64,000 bases of DNA from Nocardioides sp. 503. Its GTDB lineage: Bacteria; Actinomycetota; Actinomycetes; Propionibacteriales; Nocardioidaceae. The stretch lies in assembly GCF_004522095.1 (NCBI RefSeq), contig NZ_SPUI01000003.1:248001-312000 (forward strand), written 5' to 3'. Both the position numbers and the translations under genes were made by a program. Under the pieces are notes generated by a model, which had not been told where the DNA came from, did not search any database, and saw only the letters and a list, made by a program, of their open reading frames with translations. Every line of letters starts with the position of its first letter. Position 1 is the first letter of the stretch. Positions 18,345 through 27,594 of the stretch are shown piece by piece.

Positions 18345-19772
18345 GTGCCAGCGGACCTCGTGATCGTCGCCAACCGACTGCCCGTCGACCGGGTCCAGCT
18401 CAGCGACGGGACCCCCGGCTGGCGCGGCTCGCCCGGCGGCCTGGTGACCGCGATCGAGCCCGTGATGCGCGCCAACGACGGCACCTGGATCGGCTGGCCG
18501 GGCGGCACCGAGACCGACCTGGAGCCGTTCGAGTTCGACGGCATGAGCCTGGTGCCGATGACGATGTCGCAGAGCGAGATCGAGCTCTTCTACGAGGGCT
18601 TCTCCAACGCCACGATCTGGCCGCTCTACCACGACCTGGTCGCCAAGCCGGAGTTCCACCGGGAGTGGTGGGACGCCTACGTCGCGGTCAACCAGCGCTT
18701 CGCCGAGAAGGCCGCGTCGCTGGCCAACAAGGGCGCCACGGTCTGGGTCCACGACTACCAGCTGCAGCTGGTGCCGCAGATGCTGCGCGAGCTGCGACCC
18801 GACCTGCGCATCGGCTTCTACCTCCACATCCCCTTCCCGCCGGCCGAGCTGTTCCAGCAGCTGCCGTGGCGGCGTCAGATCCTCGAGGGGCTGCTCGGCG
18901 CCGACCTGGTCGGCTTCCAGCTGCCCGGCGGCGCCGGCAACTTCGTGCGCCTGGTCCGCCAGCGGGTGGGCCACAAGACCCACCGCGACCTGGTCTACCT
19001 GCCCGACGGGCGCACGGTGCGCGCGGCGGCGTTCCCGATCTCCATCGACGCCGCGGGCTTCGAGGAGCTGGCGCAGAGCGACGCGGTCGCCAAGCGCGCC
19101 ACCGCGATCCGCGAGGCGCTGGGCAACCCGCGCCGGATCTTCCTCGGCATCGACCGGCTCGACTACACCAAGGGCATCTACGCCCGGCTGCGCGCGTTCA
19201 GCGAGCTGATCGCCGACGGCCACCTCGACGTCGAGGACGCGGTCTTCGTGCAGGTGGCGGTGCCCTCGCGCGAGCAGGTGGAGCAGTACCGCATCCTGCG
19301 CGACGAGATCGACCGCCTGGTCGGCCGCATCAACGGCGACCTGGGCCGCATCGGCAAGCCGGCGATCAGCTACCTGCACTCCTCCTACCCGCGCGAGGAG
19401 ATGGCCGCGCTCTACCGCGCCGCCGACATCATGGTCGTCACGCCCTACCGCGACGGCATGAACCTCGTCGCCAAGGAGTACGTCGCCTGCCGCTTCGAGG
19501 ACGACGGCGCGCTGGTCCTCTCCGAGTTCGCCGGGGCGGCCGACGAGCTGCGCCAGGCGTGGCTGGTCAACCCCTACGACATCAACGCCATGAAGTCCTC
19601 CATGCTCGAGGCCTACGCCGCCGACGAGAAGGAGCTGACCAAGCGCATGCGCGCCATGCGCAAGACGATCCGTCAGCACGACGTCGCGGCGTGGGCCGAC
19701 AGCTTCATGTCCGAGCTGGCCGACGTGGACAACACCCACGCCAAGCCGGTCCGGCCCGCCAAGCGCTCGTGA
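18345..19772 (+). CDS. otsA: Trehalose-6-phosphate synthase
   Basis: The product is 475 residues of GT20. It joins UDP-glucose (or ADP-glucose) to glucose 6-phosphate to give trehalose 6-phosphate in the cytosol. Hallmarks are [11 protein letters not shown], the GGLVTAI loop, [45 protein letters not shown] and [17 protein letters not shown]. The chosen GTG at 18345 is preceded by GTGAGG, which serves as ribosome site; a GTG at 18336 is in frame but overlaps that site. The stop overlaps the next gene by GTGA. Confidence 0.96.
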   Translation: MPADLVIVANRLPVDRVQLSDGTPGWRGSPGGLVTAIEPVMRANDGTWIGWPGGTETDLEPFEFDGMSLVPMTMSQSEIELFYEGFSNATIWPLYHDLVAKPEFHREWWDAYVAVNQRFAEKAASLANKGATVWVHDYQLQLVPQMLRELRPDLRIGFYLHIPFPPAELFQQLPWRRQILEGLLGADLVGFQLPGGAGNFVRLVRQRVGHKTHRDLVYLPDGRTVRAAAFPISIDAAGFEELAQSDAVAKRATAIREALGNPRRIFLGIDRLDYTKGIYARLRAFSELIADGHLDVEDAVFVQVAVPSREQVEQYRILRDEIDRLVGRINGDLGRIGKPAISYLHSSYPREEMAALYRAADIMVVTPYRDGMNLVAKEYVACRFEDDGALVLSEFAGAADELRQAWLVNPYDINAMKSSMLEAYAADEKELTKRMRAMRKTIRQHDVAAWADSFMSELADVDNTHAKPVRPAKRS

Positions 19773-20179
19773 CGCTCGAGGTCACGACCGACCCCGCCCG
19801 CCTCGACGTCGGTCTCGTCCACCGCTGGCTCTCCGAGGACGCCTACTGGGCGCTGGGCCGCTCCCTCGAGGTGATGGAGCGCGCCGTCGCCGGCTCGCTC
19901 AGCTTCGTGGCCCTCGACGACGACCGCCAGGTCGGCTACGCCCGCGTGGTGACCGACCGCGCGACGTTCGCATGGCTCTGCGACGTCTACGTCGCCCGCG
20001 AGGCGCGCGGGCAGGGCGTGGGCAAGGCCCTGGTCGCCGCCGTGGACGCCACCCTCACCGACCTCGGCGTCCGCCGGACGCTGCTCGCGACCGAGGACGC
20101 GCACGCGCTCTACACCCCGGTCGGCTTCGAGCCACTCACCGACGTGCACCGCTGGCTCATCCGCACCCGCGCCACCTGA
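19769..20179 (+). CDS. GNAT-family N-acetyltransferase
   Basis: The product is 136 residues. The acetyl-CoA loop is REARGQGVGKALV (motif A) after the strand FAWLCDVYV. The C-terminal part, HALYTPVGFEPLTDVHRWL, is typical of small GNAT proteins that acetylate an amine. The substrate is unknown. The GTG start overlaps the otsA stop, so it is co-translated with otsA. Confidence 0.88.
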   Translation: MTLEVTTDPARLDVGLVHRWLSEDAYWALGRSLEVMERAVAGSLSFVALDDDRQVGYARVVTDRATFAWLCDVYVAREARGQGVGKALVAAVDATLTDLGVRRTLLATEDAHALYTPVGFEPLTDVHRWLIRTRAT

Positions 20180-20203
20180 CGGCGCCGGGTATACGTTCGG
20201 GGC

Positions 20204-21349
20204 ATGGATCTGATCCCCAAGCCCGGTCAGGTCGTCTCGGCGGCGGGCAACGTGGCCACCCTCCTGGTGCGGGGCGGGCTCGCCGACCTCCGCCCGATGC
20301 CGCGCACCCTCGTCGACGAGGGCCCGCTGCGCGAGCTCTACCACTACCGTCCGGCCACCACGGTCGTCGAGCAGGGCGACCCGGTGCTGCTGGTGACGCC
20401 GCCCGCGGCGCCCTCGCTCTGCTACGACCTGCGCCGCGGGTGCTCGCTGGTCGAGCACCTGGTCGCCGGCGGGCGGGCGACCTACCTCGTGGAGTACGGC
20501 GAGCTGTCGCTGACCGACCGCGACCTCGCCATGGACCCGTGGGTCGACGACGTCCTGCCGGCCGCGGTCCGCGAGGTCTCCGACCACGCCGGCGGCCGAC
20601 CGGTCCACCTCGTGGGCTGGAGCCTCGGCGGCATCCTCGCGCTGCTCACCGCCGCCGACGACCCGTCGCTGCCCATCGCCTCGCTGACGCTGCTGGGCTC
20701 CCCCGTCGACCTCGCGCAGGTGCCGCTCGTGGCGCCCCCGCGCCCCCTCCTGGACCCGACCCAGGCCGGTGGCCTCACCGGGCGGGGCGCGCAGGTGCTC
20801 GGCAGCATCCCGATCGTGAGGTGGGCCGCGGACCTCGGCCCGGTCCAGCGGCTCGTCGCCAAGCCGCTGGCGATCGGCACCCGCCTGGACGACGCGGAGT
20901 TCCTCGCGCAGGTGGAGGCGGTCGACCGCTTCAGCGCCGGCATGGCCGCCTACTCCGGCCGGACCTACGGCCAACTCTACCACCGGTTCGTGCGCGGCAA
21001 CGCCCTCGTCGCCGGCGAGATCGAGCTGGGCGAGCGGACCGTCGAGCTGGCCGCGGTCGACAAGCCGGTCCTGGTGGTCGCGGGCGCCACCGACGGCATC
21101 GCCCCGCTGGGCGCGGTCCGGCCGCTGGTGGAGCTCCTCGAGGGCTCCCCCGAGGTCCAGCTCGAGATCGTCCCCGGCGGCCACCTCGGCCTGCTCACCG
21201 GTCGCGAGGCGCGCACCAGCACCTGGCCGGCGCTCGACGACTGGCTGGCCCAGTGGTCCGACCTGCCGCCGACCGCCCCCGCGACGCCCATCGGTACCTC
21301 GCGCCGGCGCAAGCACGGCTCGAAGGCGTCGCGGTCCCTCTCGACCTGA
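20204..21349 (+). CDS. Alpha/beta hydrolase related to class III PHA synthases
   Basis: The product is 381 residues. The overall pattern (LLVTPPAAPSLCYDL, YLVEYGELSLTDRDLAMDPWV, HLVGWSLGGILALLTA, late VLVVAGATDGIAP and PGGHLGLL) resembles PhaC/PhaE-type alpha/beta hydrolases. The nucleophile elbow is GWSLGG with Ser. True PHA synthases use Cys here, so polymer synthesis is unlikely and a hydrolase or acyltransferase is more plausible. Asp in ATDGIAP and His in GGHLG complete a triad. It stands alone after the otsA operon. Confidence 0.8.
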   Translation: MDLIPKPGQVVSAAGNVATLLVRGGLADLRPMPRTLVDEGPLRELYHYRPATTVVEQGDPVLLVTPPAAPSLCYDLRRGCSLVEHLVAGGRATYLVEYGELSLTDRDLAMDPWVDDVLPAAVREVSDHAGGRPVHLVGWSLGGILALLTAADDPSLPIASLTLLGSPVDLAQVPLVAPPRPLLDPTQAGGLTGRGAQVLGSIPIVRWAADLGPVQRLVAKPLAIGTRLDDAEFLAQVEAVDRFSAGMAAYSGRTYGQLYHRFVRGNALVAGEIELGERTVELAAVDKPVLVVAGATDGIAPLGAVRPLVELLEGSPEVQLEIVPGGHLGLLTGREARTSTWPALDDWLAQWSDLPPTAPATPIGTSRRRKHGSKASRSLST

Positions 21350-21426
21350 CCGCCGGAAGGTTCCGGTTTCGGTGCGGACGCCCGGGGCAAGGGACCTGCA
21401 CCTGATCCCGACGGAAGGCCTCCCCC

Positions 21427-22167
21427 ATGTCCCGGATGCGTGCCTCTCTCGTGGCGGCGCTGGTCGCGATGACCAGCCTCGTGGCACTCACCGCAGCCAC
21501 CACCGCCCCCGCCCATGCCGACGAGTGCTACTCGTGGGGCCGCAGCCTCGGCCCCGGCGCGACCGGCGACGACGTCGCCCAGCTCCAGGTCCGCGTCGCG
21601 GGCTGGGCCGGCTACGGCGTCAACATGTCCATCGACGGCAGCTACGGCGCCCAGACGACCGAGGCGGTGCGCGGCTTCCAGGCGGCCTACGGACTCGGCG
21701 CGGACGGCGTCGCCGGCCCGGCGACGTACGCCAAGATCTACGAGCTCCAGGACGCCGACTGCACCCCGGCCCACTTCTCCTACGCCGAGGTGGACGGCGG
21801 CTGCGGTGCCGGCGGCTACGGCGGTGGGTCGGTCGGCGCGGCCACCGTCCGGCAGAACCTGCTGCGCGCCATGTGGCGCGCCGAGGCCCTGCGGCACCGG
21901 CTGGGCGACCGGCCGCTGACCGTGACCTCCGGCTTCCGCTCGCAGGCCTGCGACCGCCAGGTGGGCGGCAGCGGCACCGGCCAGCACACCTACGGCACCG
22001 CCCTCGACCTGGTCGGCTCCTCGGCCAGCCTGTGCACGATCGCGCAGGGCGCGCGCTACGCCGGCTTCGGCGGCCTCTTCGGCCCGGGCTACCCCGACCA
22101 CGACGACCACGTGCACGTGGACGTCCGGCCGGGCCGGTCCTGGAGCGCGCCGAGCTGCGGGATCTGA
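21427..22167 (+). CDS. Secreted peptidoglycan-binding, M15-type D,D-peptidase-like protein
   Basis: The product is 246 residues. The signal peptide covers residues 1-31 with AHA-DE cleavage. A PG_binding_1 repeat follows (GRSLGPGATGDDVAQLQVRVAG to DGVAGPATYAKI). The catalytic part is a peptidase M15 domain: TVTSGFRSQACDRQV, GTGQHTYGTALDLVG, DHDDHVHVDVRPG. The zinc ligands expected are His in GQHTYG, Asp in ALDLVG and His in HVHVDV. Such enzymes trim peptidoglycan stem peptides outside the cell. Cysteine pairs suggest disulfides. Confidence 0.88.
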   Translation: MSRMRASLVAALVAMTSLVALTAATTAPAHADECYSWGRSLGPGATGDDVAQLQVRVAGWAGYGVNMSIDGSYGAQTTEAVRGFQAAYGLGADGVAGPATYAKIYELQDADCTPAHFSYAEVDGGCGAGGYGGGSVGAATVRQNLLRAMWRAEALRHRLGDRPLTVTSGFRSQACDRQVGGSGTGQHTYGTALDLVGSSASLCTIAQGARYAGFGGLFGPGYPDHDDHVHVDVRPGRSWSAPSCGI

Positions 22168-22202
22168 CCGCGAAGGCCGCGGTTTCGCCCTAGGGTGCGG
22201 GC

Positions 22203-23537
22203 ATGTCCGCACCTGTGGCGACCACCGCCGCCCTGCCTCGCGCCGTCCGCATCGGCTACGGCTCCGGGTCCGTCGCGACCGGCGCCTTCGGCACCGTGCC
22301 CGGCCTGATGCTGCTGCCCTACCTCACCGACAGCCTCGGGATCGCGGCCGTCGCGGCCGGGTTCATCGTGTTCCTCCCCAAGGCCTGGGACGTCATTCTC
22401 AACCCGATCGCCGGGCGCATCAGCGACCGCACCGTGGACCCGCGTGGCCCACGGCGGCCCTGGCTGCTGCGCGCGGGCCTGACTCTGTCGGTGGCCTTCG
22501 CCGTCATCTTCGCCGCCCCCGAGCTGGGCTCGAAGGTCGCCGAGGCGGCCTGGGTGCTGGTCGCGTTCCTGGGCTGCGCGACGGCCTACGCGTTCTTCCA
22601 GGTGCCCTACGTCGCCATGCCGGCCGAGATGACCGGCTCCTACGACGAGCGCACCCGGCTGATGACGTGGCGGGTGGCGATCCTGGCGTTCACGATCATG
22701 CTCGCGGGCGCCACCGCGCCGGTGATCCGCGACGCGGTCGGCGGGCGCGACGGCTACCGCGTGATGGGCGTGGTGATGGCGGTCGTCATCGCGATCGGCG
22801 TGGTCGGCTCCTACCGCGGCACCCGGCACGCGCCGGTGGGCTCGGTCGAGGCCGGTCCGGGGTCGCTGCGCGACCAGCTGCGGATGGTCGCGACCGCCCA
22901 CGACTTCCGCAACCTGCTGATCACCTTCGTCATCCAGGCGCTCGCGACCGGCTGCATGCTCGCCGGCGTCGCCTACCTCGCCGAGGACGTGCTCGACAGC
23001 AAGGGTGCCGCCACCGTGCTGTTCGTGTGCTTCGTGGGCCCGGCGCTGCTGCTGACCCCGGTGTGGTCGGCCATCGGCGGGCGGATCGGCAAGAAGCGCG
23101 GTTACCTCTACTCCTCGCTCATCCTGGCCGCGGGGGCCGCGCTCGCCGTCCTCGCCCAGTCGGCGCCGGCGGCGGTCGTCTTCCTCGCCACCGGCCTGGT
23201 CGGCGTCGGGTACGCCGGCTGCCAGGTCTTCCCGATGGCGATGCTGCCCGACGCGGCCGCGGTCGACGCCCGGCGCACCGGCACCAACCGGGCCGGCGTC
23301 TACACCGGCGTCTGGACCGCGGGCGAGACCCTCGGGCTGGCGCTGGGGCCGGGCGTGTTCGCACTCGTGCTCGCGATCGGCGGCTACCGCTCGAGCACCG
23401 ACGGCGACGCCGCCCAGCCCGACTCCGCGCTCACCGCGATCGTCCTCGGCTTCTCGCTCCTGCCCGCTGTCCTCACGCTGCTCAGCCTCTGGTGGCTCAG
23501 CCGCTACACCCTCGACGCCTCGGAGGTCGACGCATGA
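22203..23537 (+). CDS. MFS transporter of the GPH (sugar:cation symporter) type
   Basis: The product is 444 residues with about twelve membrane helices. The N-terminal motif YGSGSVATGAFGTVPGLMLLPYLTD, the WDVILNPIAGRISDRT loop and the central LRMVATAHDFRNLLITF match the MelB-like GPH group. That family imports sugars or sugar-like solutes with cations, but the substrate here is open. Its stop overlaps the next gene by ATGA. Co-transcription with a PLP-dependent lyase suggests uptake of that enzyme's substrate or export of its product. Confidence 0.88.
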   Translation: MSAPVATTAALPRAVRIGYGSGSVATGAFGTVPGLMLLPYLTDSLGIAAVAAGFIVFLPKAWDVILNPIAGRISDRTVDPRGPRRPWLLRAGLTLSVAFAVIFAAPELGSKVAEAAWVLVAFLGCATAYAFFQVPYVAMPAEMTGSYDERTRLMTWRVAILAFTIMLAGATAPVIRDAVGGRDGYRVMGVVMAVVIAIGVVGSYRGTRHAPVGSVEAGPGSLRDQLRMVATAHDFRNLLITFVIQALATGCMLAGVAYLAEDVLDSKGAATVLFVCFVGPALLLTPVWSAIGGRIGKKRGYLYSSLILAAGAALAVLAQSAPAAVVFLATGLVGVGYAGCQVFPMAMLPDAAAVDARRTGTNRAGVYTGVWTAGETLGLALGPGVFALVLAIGGYRSSTDGDAAQPDSALTAIVLGFSLLPAVLTLLSLWWLSRYTLDASEVDA

Positions 23538-24982
23538 CCCGCTCCGCCGACATCCTCGCCCGCCTCGCCGTGATGCGCGCCGGGGACGTGCCCGTCCACG
23601 GCGGCCGCACGCTGGCCTACGTCTACGACTCCGGCATGGCCGAGGTCGAGCAGGTCGGACGCGACGCGGTCGCCGCGTTCGCCGGCTCCAACGGCCTGGA
23701 CCCCACCGCCTTCCCGAGCCTGCTGCAGATGGAGAACGACCTCGTGGCGTTCGCCGCGGGCCTGCTGGACGCCCCCCAGACGGTGGTCGGCTCGGTCACC
23801 TCGGGCGGCACCGAGTCGGTGCTGCTGGCGGTGCAGACCGCGCGCGACTCGCGCCCCGACGTGGCCACGCCGACGATGGTGCTGCCGAGCTCGGCGCACG
23901 CCGCGTTCCACAAGGCCGCGCACTACTTCGGGGTGCGCGCCGTGGTGGTGCCGTGCGGCCCCGACCATCGCGCGGACGCCGCCGCGATGGCGGCCGCCAT
24001 CGACGACACCACGGTGCTGGTGGTCGCCAGCGCGCCGTCGTACGCGCACGGGGTGGTGGACCCCGTCACCGAGATCGCCGCTGCGGCCGCGGCACGCGGA
24101 GTGCGCTGCCACGTGGACGCGTGCATCGGCGGCTGGGTCCTGCCCTACGCCGCCCGGCTCGGGCGTGACGTGGCGCCGTGGACCTTCGCCGTCCCGGGCG
24201 TCACGTCGGTCTCGGTCGACCTGCACAAGTACGGCTACGCCCCCAAGGGCGTCTCCCTGCTGCTGCACGCGACCCCGGCGCTGCGACGCCCGCAGTTCTT
24301 CGCCTCCGCCGACTGGCCGGGCTACACGATGCTCAACTCCACGATGCAGTCCACCCGCTCCGGCGGCCCCACGGCAGGTGCCTGGGCGGTCGTGCAGATG
24401 CTGGGCGACGCGGGCTACGAGAAGCTCGCCCGCGACGTCTTCGAGGCCACGGACCGGATCGCCGACGGCATCGCCTCGATCGCGGGCCTGCGGCTGCTCG
24501 CGCGCCCCGACTCGACGCTGGTCGCCCTGACGACCGACGAGACCTGCGACCCGTTCACCATCAGCGACGAGATGGGCGCGCGCGACTGGTACGTCCAGCC
24601 CCAGCTCACCTACGGCGACGTCCCGGCCAACATCCACCTCTCGGTGAGCGCTGCGACGCTCGCGCACGTGGACGACTTCCTCGCCTCCCTGGCCGAGTCG
24701 GTGCGGGTCGCCGCGGCGGCCGGCCCGGTGCAGGTCGACGCCGGCGTGGCGGCGTACGTCGCCGGGCTGGACCCCGCCTCGATCACCGAGGAGGACTTCG
24801 ACGGGCTCCTGGCCGCCGCCGGGCTCGTCGGCGGCGAGGCCGCGGCCGGCGAGGGCCTGGCGCTGCCCGACCGCAAGGCCGACATCAACGCCCTGCTCGA
24901 CGTCGCCTCGCCCCCGCTGCGCGAGGCCGTGCTGCTGGCCTTCCTCGACCGACTCTCCCGCCCGTCGCGGCCCGGGGGTTGA
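23534..24982 (+). CDS. PLP-dependent decarboxylase/lyase of the sphingosine-phosphate lyase type
   Basis: The product is 482 residues. It resembles group II decarboxylases, and sphinganine-1-phosphate aldolases most closely: SVTSGGTESVLLAVQTARD (phosphate cup), HAAFHKAAHYFGV, HVDACIGGWVLPYA (Asp contacting the pyridine N), and SVDLHKYGYAPKGVS with the PLP lysine in HKYG. A C-terminal extension of about 70 residues (ITEEDFDGLLAAAGLVGGEA) is extra to the catalytic fold. The substrate may be a long-chain base phosphate or an aromatic or acidic amino acid. It is translationally coupled to the transporter. Confidence 0.82.
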   Translation: MTRSADILARLAVMRAGDVPVHGGRTLAYVYDSGMAEVEQVGRDAVAAFAGSNGLDPTAFPSLLQMENDLVAFAAGLLDAPQTVVGSVTSGGTESVLLAVQTARDSRPDVATPTMVLPSSAHAAFHKAAHYFGVRAVVVPCGPDHRADAAAMAAAIDDTTVLVVASAPSYAHGVVDPVTEIAAAAAARGVRCHVDACIGGWVLPYAARLGRDVAPWTFAVPGVTSVSVDLHKYGYAPKGVSLLLHATPALRRPQFFASADWPGYTMLNSTMQSTRSGGPTAGAWAVVQMLGDAGYEKLARDVFEATDRIADGIASIAGLRLLARPDSTLVALTTDETCDPFTISDEMGARDWYVQPQLTYGDVPANIHLSVSAATLAHVDDFLASLAESVRVAAAAGPVQVDAGVAAYVAGLDPASITEEDFDGLLAAAGLVGGEAAAGEGLALPDRKADINALLDVASPPLREAVLLAFLDRLSRPSRPGG

Positions 24983-25011
24983 GGAGGCACGACGTCCCGT
25001 CTCGAAGCCCC
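24979..25011 (+). repeat. Intergenic repeat family B, copy B1
   Basis: It begins GTTGAGGAGGCACGA, overlapping the stop codon of the PLP lyase gene, and ends CGTCTCGAAGCCC. The ends match copies B2 and B3 at 56.4 kb, and the central stem sequence differs. It lies at the 3' end of a plus-strand gene and runs in the same sense, up to the convergent acetyltransferase stop. Confidence 0.65.
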
Positions 25012-25293
25012 TCAGGCCACGAGGTCGGCGTACGCCGGGTGCCGCTCGATGTAGTCGGCCACGAAGCTGCAGGTGGGCGTGACGCGCAGCCCGCGGTCGC
25101 GGGCGGCGTCGAGCGCGTGCTTGACGAGCGTGCCGCCGACGCCCTTGCCCTCGAACTCGTCGCGCACGACGGTGTGGGTGAGGTCGATGCCGCCGTCGGA
25201 GAGCTCGTACTCCACGAAGCCGGCCAGCTCGCCGTCGGCGGTGATCTCGAAGCGGTGGTGGGCGGGGTTGTCGGTGACCTGGGTGGCAGCCAT
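25012..25293 (-). CDS. Small GNAT-like N-acetyltransferase (YjdJ-type)
   Basis: The product is 93 residues of the compact one-domain acetyltransferase-like family. The acetyl-CoA loop is VRDEFEGKGVGGTLVKHALD, and the end CSFVADYIERHPAYADL is characteristic. The N-terminal part HHRFEITADGELAGFVEYEL also fits. The start at 25293 was preferred over an ATG eight codons earlier because relatives begin near here. Substrate is unknown. Confidence 0.88.
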   Translation of the reverse strand: MAATQVTDNPAHHRFEITADGELAGFVEYELSDGGIDLTHTVVRDEFEGKGVGGTLVKHALDAARDRGLRVTPTCSFVADYIERHPAYADLVA

Positions 25294-25313
25294 GGCTCCC
25301 AACCTACGGGCGC

Positions 25314-26228
25314 TCACCCAGCGGCGAGTGCGGTCACCGACTCCAGCGAGTAGCTGCCCGCGTCGGTGCCGAGGCCCTGGGCGACCTGCGCCGCCGTGGC
25401 GCAGCCCAGGCGGGCCGCGGCAGGGGCGTCGAGCCCGAGCGCGAGGCCGCGCAGGAAGCCCGCCGAGAAGGCGTCACCGCAGCCGGTGGTGTCGACGACC
25501 TCGACCGGGTAGGCCGCCACCTCCACGACGTCGTCGGCGGTGACGACCAGCGCGCCCTGGGCGCCCTGGGTGACGGCCACGCAGCCGGCACCGGCGGCGA
25601 CCAGGGCGCGGGCGCCCTCGGCGAGGTCCGTGGCGCCGGTGAAGCCGAGGACCTGCTCGTCGTTGGGGAGCAGGTAGTCGGTGTGGGGCAGCGCATCGGC
25701 GATCCAGGCGAGCATGTCGGGGTCGCCGGGGGCGAGCACGTCGAGGGAGGTCGTGGCCCCGAGCGAGCGCGCGTGCGCGAGCAGCTGCCCGGCCGCCTCG
25801 CCGCCCAGGAACTCGGGACCGCCCAGGTGCAGGTGCGTGATGCCGTCGAGCGCGGCCAGGTCGAGGTCGTCGAGCGTGAAGGCACCGTTGGCGCCGATGC
25901 AGTGCCAGGCCGGACGGTCGCCGTCGGGGCGCACCGGGATCACGGAGGAGGAGGTCTGGTGGCCGTCCTTGCGGACCAGCCCGGAGACGTCCACGCCTTC
26001 CCGGCCCAGCAGGGCGAGCAGGGTGTCGCCGATGGTGTCGGTGCCGAGCGCGCCGAAGGAGACCACCTCGGCGCCGAGCCGCGCGAGGACCACGGCGGTG
26101 CCGCCCGCCGTGCCGGCCGGCGACCAGCGGATCGTCTCGACGAGCTGACCGTCCGATCCCTGCGGGATGGACTCGACCCCGATGACGTGGGTGTCGAGGA
26201 CGTGCACTCCGACGGTGGCGACTCTCAT
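25314..26228 (-). CDS. PfkB-family carbohydrate kinase
   Basis: The product is 304 residues of the ribokinase fold. Motif 1 is GGTAVVLARLGAEVVSFGALGTD, and motif 2 is VVDTTGCGDAFSAGFLRGL with the catalytic Asp in GCGDAF. It phosphorylates a sugar or nucleoside with ATP in the cytosol. It overlaps the class II aldolase gene upstream by ATGA. The pair could therefore phosphorylate a ketose and cleave the ketose phosphate. The sugar is not identifiable: no isomerase or transporter is in the operon. Confidence 0.88.
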   Translation of the reverse strand: MRVATVGVHVLDTHVIGVESIPQGSDGQLVETIRWSPAGTAGGTAVVLARLGAEVVSFGALGTDTIGDTLLALLGREGVDVSGLVRKDGHQTSSSVIPVRPDGDRPAWHCIGANGAFTLDDLDLAALDGITHLHLGGPEFLGGEAAGQLLAHARSLGATTSLDVLAPGDPDMLAWIADALPHTDYLLPNDEQVLGFTGATDLAEGARALVAAGAGCVAVTQGAQGALVVTADDVVEVAAYPVEVVDTTGCGDAFSAGFLRGLALGLDAPAAARLGCATAAQVAQGLGTDAGSYSLESVTALAAG

Positions 26229-26875
26229 GGGTTCTCCTGCGGGGTTCCGTAGCTGCGGGCGATGGCCGCGGCGACCACCGCGGCCTGGTCGGCCTCGGTC
26301 AGGGTGCGGGGCGTCCCGAGGACGCTGGCCCGGTGGTGGAGGGTGGCGAGCCACTCCAGGAGCAGGGCGTGCTCGACCGCCTGGGTCAGGTCGCCGCCGA
26401 TGGCGACCGAGCCGTGGTTGGCCATCAGCGCCGCCTGCCGGTCGACCAGCGCGTCGCGCACGTGGGCGGCGAGCTCGGGGGTGCCGAACGTGGCGTACGG
26501 CGCGACGCGCACGGCGCCGCCGAGGGCCAGCTGCTGGTAGTGCAGGACCGGGAGCTCCTCCAGCACGCACGCGACGGCGGTGCTGTAGGGCGCGTGGGTG
26601 TGCACGACGGCGGCCGCGCCGGTGCTGGCGTAGAGGCCGAGGTGCAGGTCGATCTCCGAGGTGGGACGCAGCGCGCCCTCGAGCACCTCGCCGTCCATCG
26701 AGACGACCGTGACGTCGTGGGTGGTGCAGTCGCCCAGCACGACGCCGGAGGCCGTGACGGCCACCCGGTCCCCCACGCGCGCGCTGACGTTGCCCGCCGT
26801 GCCGACCAGGAGGCCGGCCTCCGCCAGGCGACGCGACGCCGCCGCGACGGAGGTGCGCAGGTCGTCGGCCGTCAC
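26225..26875 (-). CDS. Class II aldolase/adducin family protein (fuculose-phosphate-aldolase-like)
   Basis: The product is 216 residues. Zinc ligands are expected in VVHTHAPYST (two His) and in the later HHRAS/EHALLLE region. Other matches are GTAGNVSARVGD (phosphate loop), RPTSEIDLHLGLY (catalytic Glu region) and MANHGSVAIGGDL. Such enzymes split ketose 1-phosphates into DHAP and an aldehyde. The GTG start overlaps the TetR stop (GTGA), and the stop overlaps the kinase start (ATGA), so TetR-aldolase-kinase is one operon. Confidence 0.88.
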   Translation of the reverse strand: MTADDLRTSVAAASRRLAEAGLLVGTAGNVSARVGDRVAVTASGVVLGDCTTHDVTVVSMDGEVLEGALRPTSEIDLHLGLYASTGAAAVVHTHAPYSTAVACVLEELPVLHYQQLALGGAVRVAPYATFGTPELAAHVRDALVDRQAALMANHGSVAIGGDLTQAVEHALLLEWLATLHHRASVLGTPRTLTEADQAAVVAAAIARSYGTPQENP

Positions 26876-27528
26876 GTCTCGACCCGGCGGCTCGAGGCGG
26901 GGGCCGCGTAGCGCTCGAGGTAGGCGGTCACGAGCGTGATGCCCTCCTCGACGAGCTCCTGGTCGCCCTCGTCGTCGTGCTCGTAGGCCAGCTGGAAGAC
27001 GCGGTCACCGATCTCCACGGCCAGCAGCGCGGTCTTGACCGGCAGCGTCGGCAGCGCGAGGCCCTTCTCGATCGCGAAGCCGCGCAGCGTGGCCGCCACC
27101 CGCGCGTTGTGCTCGCGCCCGAACTGGTGGAGCGCGGCGTTGGTCCGCCCGCGCAGGTAGATCTCCACGAAGGCCCGACGTCGCTGGTAGACGGTGACGA
27201 ACGCCCCCATGGTCGTGCGCACCAGCGACGCCAGCGTCAGGTCGCGCAGACCGGACAGGTCGGCCAGCACCTGGTCGTCCATCTCGGCCATGTCCCGCTC
27301 GGCGAGCGCGATCAGGACGTCCTCCTTGTCGGCGAAGTACTGGTAGAGCGAGGCCACCGGGACGCCGGACGCGAGCGCGATGTCGCGGGTCGTGAGCGCT
27401 TCGACGCCGCGCTCGACCACGAGCCGGGAGGCGGTGTCGAGGACGTGCTCGACCTTGCGGCGGCTGCGCGCCTGGGTGGGCACCCGACGGCGGGGAGTGA
27501 GGGCGGCCTCAGTCGGTTCCGATGACAC
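26872..27528 (-). CDS. TetR-family transcriptional regulator
   Basis: The product is 218 residues. The N-terminal helix-turn-helix is AASRLVVERG-type: TASRLVVERGVEALTTRDIALASGVPVASLYQYFADKEDV written in part. A ligand domain follows with YQRRRAFVEIYLRGRTN. The GTG at 27528 was chosen because it gives the usual 25-residue lead before the HTH. It is divergent from the amine oxidase gene. The 66-bp gap contains a CATGTT direct repeat (27565-27576) around ACATGT that may be part of its operator; this is a weak suggestion. It is first in an operon with the aldolase and kinase. Confidence 0.88.
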   Translation of the reverse strand: MSSEPTEAALTPRRRVPTQARSRRKVEHVLDTASRLVVERGVEALTTRDIALASGVPVASLYQYFADKEDVLIALAERDMAEMDDQVLADLSGLRDLTLASLVRTTMGAFVTVYQRRRAFVEIYLRGRTNAALHQFGREHNARVAATLRGFAIEKGLALPTLPVKTALLAVEIGDRVFQLAYEHDDEGDQELVEEGITLVTAYLERYAAPASSRRVET

Positions 27529-27594
27529 GCACGAAAGTGTAGGGTACGAAACCGAAACTGACACATGTTCATGTTTTCGACGAAGGAGCCTCCC

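Noticed and set aside
20204-21349. True PHA synthase
   Set aside because: The catalytic cysteine is replaced by serine, and no phasin or other PHA genes are nearby.
25314-26875. Fucose or rhamnose catabolic operon
   Set aside because: The kinase is of PfkB type rather than fuculokinase, and isomerase, mutarotase and transporter genes are absent.
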